Below, piece after piece: positions 57,991-64,000 of a stretch of DNA of 64,000 bases. Source of the DNA: Streptomyces sp. A012304. GTDB taxonomy: Bacteria > Actinomycetota > Actinomycetes > Streptomycetales > Streptomycetaceae. The first letter of the stretch is position 1; each line of letters opens with the position of its first letter. Made by a program: the position numbers and the translations under genes. Under the pieces are notes generated by a model. The model had not been told where the DNA came from. It saw only the letters and a program-made list of their open reading frames with translations, and ran no database searches. The stretch is taken from NCBI RefSeq assembly GCF_026008495.1, contig NZ_BQUN01000068.1, positions 66,703 to 130,702 of the forward strand, in the 5' to 3' direction.

Positions 57991-59726
57991 TGACGGAGAA
58001 CGATCGCGCGTGGGCGTTCGGCGGTGGCATCTTCTTCGGCTCGTTCCTCCTCGGCGCCTCCAGCTGGGCCGGGGCCGCCGCCGGCGCGGTCCTCGCCGGC
58101 GAGGACGCCGCCCCCGCCAACGTGCTGACCGTCTACCGGATGGCCACCGACTGGGCGGCGGTGTGGCCGCACTCCCAGACCACCTCCGCCATCGGCGCCG
58201 TCCTCCTCGACATCGTGGTTGTGGGCTTCCTGGTGTGGGGGCTGCGCTGGGCGTTCCGCTGGTACCGCAATCCATCAGGCCTGGCCACCCTGCACCAGGT
58301 ACGTGAACTCACCCCGAAGCCCGCAGCGAAGAAGGCCACCCAACTGCGCGCCTCGCTCAAGGACGTCAGCCCCAAGGACATCGTCCCGGCCGACCGGGGC
58401 GTGCTGCTCGGCAACCACCTTCCGTCCAAGGTCGAGCTGCGCGGCTCCGACGAGGACACCTACGTCGCCATCATGGCGCCCCGCGCCGGCAAGTCGACGT
58501 CGCTGGCCATCCCCGTGGCCGAGGAAGCGCCGGGCGCCCTGCTGATGACGTCCAACAAGGCCGACGTCTACGCCGCCACCCTCGCCTCCCGCGCCCGCAT
58601 CGGCACCACGTGGGTCTTCGACACCCAGGGCGTCGCCCAAGCCGAGCGGACCATGTGGTGGGACATGATCGCCCAGGCGGAGACGCTGGAGGGCGCCGAG
58701 CGCCTTGCCTCCCACTTCGTCGCCCAGGTCAGCTCCGAGCAGGCCGACCCGTTCTGGTCCCAGTCCGCCCAGGACCTGCTGGTCGGCCTCTTCCGTGCCG
58801 CCTGGTGGGACGGCGGCACCGTCCGCGACGTCATGCGATGGCTGGCCGACCCACGGGAGAGGGCGCCGCTGCGGATCCTGTACGCCAACGAGCCCGTCCT
58901 CGCCGAACAGGTCGAATCCTCCGTCAACATCGCCGAGGAAACCCAGAGCGGCATCTACCAGAACGCCCGCACCGCCATGTCCGCGCTGCGCGACGAGAAG
59001 GTGCTCGCCTGGGTCACCCCAGACGAGCGCCACCCCCGGTTCACCCTTGAGCAGTTCGCCACCAGCCGGGACACCCTCTATCTGCTGTCGAAGAAGGGCG
59101 GCCCCACCAGCGCCCTGGTCGCCGCCCTTGCCGATGCCCTGTTCACCGCTGCCGCCGAGGCCGGGGAGCGGGCCGGCGGCCGCCTGCCCGAGCCGATGCG
59201 CGCCGTGCTGGACGAGGCCGCCAACATCTGCAAGATCGCCGACCTGCCCGACCTTTACAGCCACCTCGGCTCCCGCGGGATCACCCCCTTCGTCATCCTC
59301 CAGAGCTATCGGCAGGGAGTGAAGGCCTGGGGCGAGGTCGGCATGGACGCCATGTGGTCGGCCGCCACCAAAAAGATCATCGGTGTCGGTCTGGACGACG
59401 CCAAGTTCACCGCCGACATCTCCAGTCTGGTCGGCGCCCACTTCGTCGGCCGCGGCTCGTACTCAAAAAGCAAGGACGGCTACTCCCGCTCCGTCGCCGA
59501 ACAGCGCGAGCAGATCATGGACCCTGCCGAGATCCGCGCCATGCGCAAAGGCACAGCCCTGCTGCTGGCCACCGGCATGCCCGTCGCCCAGATCGCCCTG
59601 CGCCCCTGGTACGAGGAGGAGGCGATGGCCCACATCGGCCCCCAGATGAAGGCCGAGGAAGCCGCCATCACCAAGCGCGCCGTCGCCGCCTACGAAGAGA
59701 AGGAGGCCGCCCGCCGTGACCGATGA
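57987..59726 (+). CDS. VirD4/TraG-like coupling ATPase
   Basis: 579 residues. Two N-terminal membrane helices (FFGSFLLGASSWAGAAAGAV and GAVLLDIVVVGFLVWGLRWA) anchor a cytoplasmic motor with Walker A MAPRAGKSTSLAIPV (Lys169) and LLMTSNKADVYAATLASRAR, and with a TraG/TraM-recognition part: MRAVLDEAANICKIADLPDL (Walker B, Asp-Glu) and ILQSYRQGVKAWGEVGMDAM. This is the coupling protein that delivers the relaxosome DNA to the channel. No relaxase gene was recognised in the window. Its end overlaps the DUF4913 gene by 11 bases. Confidence 0.93.
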   Translation: MMTENDRAWAFGGGIFFGSFLLGASSWAGAAAGAVLAGEDAAPANVLTVYRMATDWAAVWPHSQTTSAIGAVLLDIVVVGFLVWGLRWAFRWYRNPSGLATLHQVRELTPKPAAKKATQLRASLKDVSPKDIVPADRGVLLGNHLPSKVELRGSDEDTYVAIMAPRAGKSTSLAIPVAEEAPGALLMTSNKADVYAATLASRARIGTTWVFDTQGVAQAERTMWWDMIAQAETLEGAERLASHFVAQVSSEQADPFWSQSAQDLLVGLFRAAWWDGGTVRDVMRWLADPRERAPLRILYANEPVLAEQVESSVNIAEETQSGIYQNARTAMSALRDEKVLAWVTPDERHPRFTLEQFATSRDTLYLLSKKGGPTSALVAALADALFTAAAEAGERAGGRLPEPMRAVLDEAANICKIADLPDLYSHLGSRGITPFVILQSYRQGVKAWGEVGMDAMWSAATKKIIGVGLDDAKFTADISSLVGAHFVGRGSYSKSKDGYSRSVAEQREQIMDPAEIRAMRKGTALLLATGMPVAQIALRPWYEEEAMAHIGPQMKAEEAAITKRAVAAYEEKEAARRDR

Positions 59727-60276
59727 ACCCGGCCCCAACAGCAAAGTTCCCTTGGGGCTGTTCCAGGATCTCGAAGGCCTCAAAGCCGAGGTCATCCGCC
59801 TCGACGCACAGGTCACGGCCCTTACCAAAGGTGACCAGGGCGAGGCTCCGGGTGACGAAACAGGAGCCGACACCCACGGAGAGGATAATTGGCAGTACCC
59901 ACCGTTCATCCTTCTCTTGGATGCGCCGGAGTATGACGACGAACTGCGTGCACTCGTCGAGTGGGTGGAAGGCGTCGTCGTGCCCGGCTATCTGGGGGAA
60001 CCCTCACCCGATGCCCGGTGGTGTCATCTATGGTTCGAGCACACCGTCGCCGTCGCCCGCCTCCACGCCTGCTGGCTAGCCTGGCAGGAACTGACCGACC
60101 CGACCACCTGCGGTTATACCGGCCCCAGCGTGTGGCACCGTGACCACCTCGATCCTTGCCTGCGTGAACTGCGCGTGTCCAGCGGGCCGTTCGCCGGGTG
60201 CGTCAAGGGCGAGCACCACATCGACCACCGCCTGCCGGGCAGCGTGCCCAGCGCATGGAGGCATCACGACATCTGA
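59716..60276 (+). CDS. DUF4913 domain-containing protein
   Basis: 186 residues. The C-terminal DUF4913 (about 65-186) has PAPEY-like DAPEYDDELRALVEWVEGVV, RWCHLWFEHTVAVARLHACW and PSVWHRDHLDPCLRELRVSS with GPFAGCVKGEHHIDHRLPG. The N-terminus carries a short coiled coil (LFQDLEGLKAEVIRLDAQVT). DUF4913 is a regular last member of actinobacterial conjugation operons; biochemical function is unknown. GTG start at 59716 inside the VirD4-like gene. Confidence 0.87.
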   Translation: MTDEPGPNSKVPLGLFQDLEGLKAEVIRLDAQVTALTKGDQGEAPGDETGADTHGEDNWQYPPFILLLDAPEYDDELRALVEWVEGVVVPGYLGEPSPDARWCHLWFEHTVAVARLHACWLAWQELTDPTTCGYTGPSVWHRDHLDPCLRELRVSSGPFAGCVKGEHHIDHRLPGSVPSAWRHHDI

Positions 60277-60418
60277 GGACATGGAAAGGATCGATCACCC
60301 TCGCTCGTCCGAACTTCCACGTTGTGGTGATGGGAGTTGGCGCGGGATCTTCGTGCGGTGATCCGGTCCTTGCGTCCGAGCGACCGGCTACCGTGCGACT
60401 AGTGAAGGAGGATGATCC
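60277..60418. promoter_or_regulatory. Upstream region of the nucleoside hydrolase pair
   Basis: 142 bases after DUF4913. It ends with AAGGAGGATGATCC directly before the ATG at 60419, an unusually strong ribosome site, and has lower GC than its surroundings. The break in tight gene packing suggests that the pair has its own promoter, though I cannot place it. Confidence 0.4.
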
Positions 60419-61534
60419 ATGGGAGAAGAACGCAACGAAACAGCCGCTGACCTGCGTCGGTACTGGTCTGTCATGACAGAGTTGGGGCGTGCGGCACCCC
60501 AAAGCGGGCTCGCAGACATCGGCGAGGCACTTGAGGCTGCTGGCCCTTGGCCGGAGGATCTACGCAAGAGCCCCGTGATCATTGATACGGACATCGGCGG
60601 GGACGCCGACGATGCGCTGGCGGTCGCGGTGGCGGCGCGACAAGTGCCGGAGTTGGCTGTGGTCATCACTGGCGACGAGGTGCGCGGAGAGCGGGCCCGT
60701 TTCGCCCGCCACCTGCTCGACCTGCTGCATCGCGACGACGTCGTCACCGTTTCCGGGGCCTCCCTCGGGCAGTCCCGCTACTTCTGCGTGGACGGCCTCG
60801 TCCCCGACTCGGTACCGGTGCAACGCAGTGAGGTGGTTGCTGCCGTCCGGAAGGTGTGCGAGGCCACCGACGGGCCGGTGCGCTGGGTCGGTATGGCGCC
60901 TCTGACCAACCTCGCCCGAGTCTTGGAGGATGCGCCCGAACTGGCGCCGCGACTGCGGGTGACCCAGATGGGCGGCGCCCTGCGCTACCGTGACCCGGAC
61001 GCCGCAGAGCACAACATCCGTCTCGACGTCGAGAGTGCCCGGCAAGTCCTGGACGCCGTTGCCGGCGGTCTTCTACCGACGCCGGAATTCGTCGCCTCGG
61101 AAGTGACGTTCACGCCCCGGATCGAGGTCACCGCCGACAGTGCCTTGTACCAGTGGCTGGGCACCCTGCGGCCGGGGAGTTGGGAGCGCCTATTGGCCGA
61201 CCATCTGGACCGCTGGTTCACCGGCTTCTACCCGGGCAGCATGCAACACGATGCTCTGGCGCTGTCTGCCGCTCTCGATCTGCCCTTCGTCGACTCCGAT
61301 GTGCTGAATATCGAGATGGACTCGATCGGCCGGACGACCGAGGCGCCCCAAGACCGAGGCGCGAAAGTCCGTTGGAGCCTGTCGGCCGACTACGACGCCT
61401 TCATGCGCTGGGTGTCCGCCGCGCTGATGCGTCCGGAGGGCGACGCTGCCGCCACGAGGGCGAAACGGGCCGCCGGGCCCAATCGCCGGCATAACTTTGC
61501 CCAAGAAGGCGCCGCGGTTGAGGAGAGCGAGTAA
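60419..61534 (+). CDS. Nucleoside hydrolase-like protein with N-terminal extension
   Basis: 371 residues. After an unfamiliar 50-residue helical extension comes the inosine-uridine nucleoside hydrolase fold: VIIDTDIGGDADDALAVAVA (calcium site, Asp56, 58, 62, 65), RWVGMAPLTNLARVLEDAP, QMGGALRYRDPDAAEHNIRL (AExNIxxD motif) and PGSMQHDALALSAAL (HD...). All metal and base-binding positions that I can check are kept, so it is probably an active N-ribohydrolase acting on a nucleoside or nucleotide-like compound. Its stop and the next start share one base (TAATG), so the pair is coupled. It lies at the end of a conjugation operon, where cargo genes are usual. Confidence 0.85.
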   Translation: MGEERNETAADLRRYWSVMTELGRAAPQSGLADIGEALEAAGPWPEDLRKSPVIIDTDIGGDADDALAVAVAARQVPELAVVITGDEVRGERARFARHLLDLLHRDDVVTVSGASLGQSRYFCVDGLVPDSVPVQRSEVVAAVRKVCEATDGPVRWVGMAPLTNLARVLEDAPELAPRLRVTQMGGALRYRDPDAAEHNIRLDVESARQVLDAVAGGLLPTPEFVASEVTFTPRIEVTADSALYQWLGTLRPGSWERLLADHLDRWFTGFYPGSMQHDALALSAALDLPFVDSDVLNIEMDSIGRTTEAPQDRGAKVRWSLSADYDAFMRWVSAALMRPEGDAAATRAKRAAGPNRRHNFAQEGAAVEESE

Positions 61535-62904
61535 TGGCGGACGTAGAGAAGGCCCTTTCGGCTCTGCAGAACGTCTACCACCTCGACGCCGAAGGGCGAA
61601 CGGCGGTCACCGAGGCATACGAGGTCTTCCGGGCGTTCCACGGCCCATTCATCACCTCGATCGCGACGGAGATGCTGCCGGACTTACAAGACGATGCGAA
61701 GACGGGCCGGCGTATCGTCTTCCTGGGCCGTGACGGACACGGCTTCGCGGCCGCGACGCGGGCGTTGGCCCCGAAGTTCTTCGCGGACCACTGCACTGAG
61801 GTTGTGCTGTCCCGCGTTGTGGCGGAAGCGGCTGTGCAGGACCTGGAAGTGCATCGCGGCACCCGGTTCGCCGACATCGAGGGGTTCCGCGGCACCCGCA
61901 ACCGTGTCCACCCTGACGACGTGCCCGGTGCTTACCGGCAGCTGACAGCCTACCTCCGTGGCGTTGACGTGCCTGTTGGGCGTCCGAACAGTGCTGTCAC
62001 CGTAGTGGACAGCAGCTTCAAGGGCACCGTCCAGGAGTTACTCGCCGCGACGTACCCGCAGACCGACTTCGAGGGCCGATACGCCTTCTTCGGCGCGGCC
62101 CCCGATGACTCTCGGGCACATCGCAAGCATGGCTACGTCGTGCATCTCCCGGCCGAGCAGACCGGTGAAGGGCGTGGATTTCCATTCGACGACCTTCACC
62201 CCGATCCTGCCCGGACGTTCGCCAGTAAAGAGCCGATCAATGCGATCGAGGACACCTTGCACGGCCCCATGGACACGCCGCTGCGGATCACGTTCGGTCG
62301 GCCGGTGCAGCTGCCCCAGCGGGACGATACTGAGTATCTGAATGGCTTCAACCCCATCCTCGTACCCCATAGGTTCCGCACTCCGCTCACCCGAGAGGCC
62401 GTCAAGGCCGCCGCTCTGCTCGCGGTGAAAGACGCAGCTGTCGAAGCAGCGGCCAACCGCACTCGGCCTGGCTGGCTCGACGGGCTGCGACAGCAGCGGG
62501 AGCGGTTCACTTTCGAGATGCGCCAATGGGTGGAGCGGTCACCGCAGGTCGATCCATCACTGAAGACAGTGCTGGACAGTTTCGCCCGCCGCGTTGATCA
62601 CCCGGTTGTCTCCCGGTTGCAGCATCATTTGACGGTCGAGGGGGTCTCCGAACGAGACGCAGCACATCTGTGGCAGCAGGTGGAGGCAGCGCCGAACCGA
62701 CATGCCAGGGCGGAGCTTGTCGGTGCCTTGGTGCAACAGTCGGGTGCGTCTCTCGTTCAGCGCCGGGTGAGTTCTGCAGCGGCCCGTAAAGGCTCTACGA
62801 CTGGTCCTACTGCCCGCAAAGGTTCGGTTGCAGCCGGTGGGCAACTGCCTCCGCATCGAAGGCAGGGGCCTGAGGGCACCTTTGGGCGAGACAGAGGGCG
62901 ATAG
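61534..62904 (+). CDS. Uncharacterised protein paired with the nucleoside hydrolase
   Basis: 456 residues, no named family recognised with certainty. The core has RRIVFLGRDGHGFAAATRAL (60-78) and AVTVVDSSFKGTVQELLAAT (154-173). The two motifs, a FLGRDG turn and a VDSSFKGT(VQ) turn some 95 residues apart, resemble the FLxRDG ... VDxGxxGSxQ pattern of COG5610-like HAD-related proteins, and could also be a phosphoribosyltransferase-like fold. The region after 260 is helical and basic, and the last 70 residues are low-complexity. TAATG coupling with the nucleoside hydrolase implies joint action. No membrane segment or signal. Confidence 0.75.
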   Translation: MADVEKALSALQNVYHLDAEGRTAVTEAYEVFRAFHGPFITSIATEMLPDLQDDAKTGRRIVFLGRDGHGFAAATRALAPKFFADHCTEVVLSRVVAEAAVQDLEVHRGTRFADIEGFRGTRNRVHPDDVPGAYRQLTAYLRGVDVPVGRPNSAVTVVDSSFKGTVQELLAATYPQTDFEGRYAFFGAAPDDSRAHRKHGYVVHLPAEQTGEGRGFPFDDLHPDPARTFASKEPINAIEDTLHGPMDTPLRITFGRPVQLPQRDDTEYLNGFNPILVPHRFRTPLTREAVKAAALLAVKDAAVEAAANRTRPGWLDGLRQQRERFTFEMRQWVERSPQVDPSLKTVLDSFARRVDHPVVSRLQHHLTVEGVSERDAAHLWQQVEAAPNRHARAELVGALVQQSGASLVQRRVSSAAARKGSTTGPTARKGSVAAGGQLPPHRRQGPEGTFGRDRGR

Positions 62905-63256
62905 CTCTTATCGGGACGGCGCGTGCCGACAGGGCCGGAGTCGAACGCACACCAATGCCCGCAACTCCCGCCCCCATCAACTCCATCCCGGTGAGCAGCA
63001 GCCGGCTCCACAGGAGCAGGGTGCAGCCATCTGTCGTCAGCGGGATCACCTGCCCATACGCAGACGCAGCTCGGTCGGTGAACCGAACTGCTGGTACAAC
63101 TCGGGGGCATGCCCTCGGTGATTCTCCCGTGGGCATCCATTTGGCCTGGCTTGGGCTGATGCCCAAGAACTCGAGGTCGCGCCGGGCGATGGCGTAGCCG
63201 GAGTCGTCCTGCGACTACCAGCGCGGGGCGGCTTCCGGGCTGTTGAAGATTGGCAT
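62807..63256 (-). pseudogene. Disrupted reading frame with an in-frame stop
   Basis: From ATG 63256 the minus strand reads MPIFNSPEAAPRW, a TAG stop, then DDSGYAIARRDLEFLGISPS, RFTDRAASAYGQVIPLTTDG and CTLLLWSRLLLTGMELMGAG, which look like real protein. One nonsense change would explain the break. The frame continues to 62807, running under the last 98 bases of the plus-strand gene. I do not recognise the family and the call rests on protein-like composition only. The surrounding 62905-63433 stretch has no other gene. Confidence 0.35.
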
Positions 63257-63433
63257 GATCTGGCGTGTGCGGATCGGCGGGGTCGAGCCGGGCTGTGATC
63301 GGGAGCGGCTGCCACCGATCGGCCCGGGTCGGTGCCGTTGGAGCGTCCGGAGCTTCACTGGCAATGTCGCTGAGTGCCGGGGCGAACAGAGACACCATAA
63401 AAGCCGACCATGGTGAGCTGCAGCAGCAGACCT

Positions 63434-64000
63434 CTAGAGCTGTGGAACGGTGGCGAACTGGTCAGCACCGGGGTCGCCGGGCTTTGGGCCATCCGTCTGC
63501 TGAACGTCAGTCATCCGCCACTCTCCGCCGATCCAGCGCAGGTTCACGGTCATGGTGAGCCATCCGCTTTCGACCGGGATCTCCTCGGGCACGGTGTTCC
63601 CCGTCAGCCCGAACAGCGTGCTGCACCACACAGCGACGCTTGCCGTGTTGCCGGTGTAGCTGCGTACAGCCACGCCTGCTGGCATGGCGCGAGAGACGAA
63701 CTCGGCTCCGAGCGGAGGGCGGCCTGCGGTGTCGAGACCGAGTCGTTTGGTGAACGGGACGTATTGGGCGTCATAGGCACGGATCATCTCGGCTCGTCGA
63801 TTCGGTTCGGCGATCGAGTCCAGCAGATCGTGTCGGGCTTCGGTGCTGAACATCCGCTCGCTGCCCATGGCGCTGGCGATTTTGGCGGCCGTGCTCTGGG
63901 CGCCTGCGCGGCTGTGCGGGGTCGCGGCGGCCGGTGGCTTCGCGTCGTCTGCCGAGTTGTCGCCGGAGTGGCCTGCAGCGAGGGCTATCGCTGCGACGAG
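63434..64000 (-). CDS. Conjugative-element protein with N-terminal hydrophobic segment (5' end outside window)
   Basis: The frame is open from the stop at 63434 to the right edge, giving 188 visible residues that start LVAAIALAAGHSGDNSADDA. A membrane or signal segment seems to straddle the edge, then a Pro/Ala-rich linker and a soluble domain: GSERMFSTEARHDLLDSIAE, PNRRAEMIRAYDAQYVPFTK, YTGNTASVAVWCSTLFGLTG and MTVNLRWIGGEWRMTDVQQT. The end (NLRW...GEWRMTDV) resembles the NTF2-like outer domain of conjugation proteins (TcpC/VirB8 type). An internal ATG at 63868 is not the likely start. Confidence 0.68.
   Translation of the reverse strand, partial: LVAAIALAAGHSGDNSADDAKPPAAATPHSRAGAQSTAAKIASAMGSERMFSTEARHDLLDSIAEPNRRAEMIRAYDAQYVPFTKRLGLDTAGRPPLGAEFVSRAMPAGVAVRSYTGNTASVAVWCSTLFGLTGNTVPEEIPVESGWLTMTVNLRWIGGEWRMTDVQQTDGPKPGDPGADQFATVPQL

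Noticed and set aside
62757..63398. 213-codon minus-strand frame at the right end
   Set aside because: Composition is Pro/Arg/His-rich without motifs; the overlapping frame ending at 62807 is more protein-like.

Overview
The window is high-GC chromosomal DNA with dense genes, many GTG/TTG starts and ATGA/GTGA stop-start overlaps. The families present point to Streptomyces or a very close relative: futalosine-pathway menaquinone enzymes, a DUF5753/DUF397 regulator set, a CebR box before a secreted cellulase, SCO6880-family conjugation genes and the usual actinobacterial DUFs. I saw no rRNA, convincing tRNA, CRISPR array or intact insertion sequence.

Left part (1-24400) is core-like chromosome: an Old Yellow Enzyme cut by the left edge, a metallophosphoesterase, a MurNAc-uptake cluster (RpiR-type regulator, murQ etherase, EIIBC permease), CutC with a DasR-like box upstream, a HelD-type RNA polymerase-associated helicase, an XPB helicase and a helicase-associated protein, a HAD hydrolase, a cold-shock-domain protein, mqnB-mqnD, a DUF2771 lipoprotein, an MFS exporter and a DUF3027 protein.

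24400-31000 is accessory: a Uma2-type protein, wreckage of a toxin-antitoxin pair fused to a truncated helix-turn-helix gene, a WhiJ-like set (anti-sigma-type ATPase diverging from a DUF5753 regulator coupled to DUF397) and a 1039-residue GHKL/sacsin-like ATPase.

31000-48550 carries transport, regulation and exported enzymes: a secreted protein, a CtpE-like P-type ATPase, a purine permease, a ribbon-helix-helix protein, a MarR/MFS pair, GNAT, ThpR-type phosphodiesterase, aldo/keto reductase, AadA-like nucleotidyltransferase, SGNH hydrolase, a TetR repressor diverging from a DrrAB-type ABC exporter over a perfect inverted repeat, and a CebR-box GH5-CBM2 cellulase.

48950-64000 is part of a conjugative, type IV secretion-like element: a two-domain peptidoglycan hydrolase coupled to a helix-turn-helix gene on the minus strand, diverging from a tight plus-strand operon (pilin-sized membrane protein, single-pass protein, VirB6-like channel, SCO6880 protein, VirB4-like and VirD4-like ATPases, DUF4913). 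Behind it lies a two-gene unit, a nucleoside hydrolase coupled to an uncharacterised protein, which is my best candidate for an undescribed cargo system. A disrupted reading frame and a gene running off the right edge follow. No relaxase or integrase was recognised in the window.
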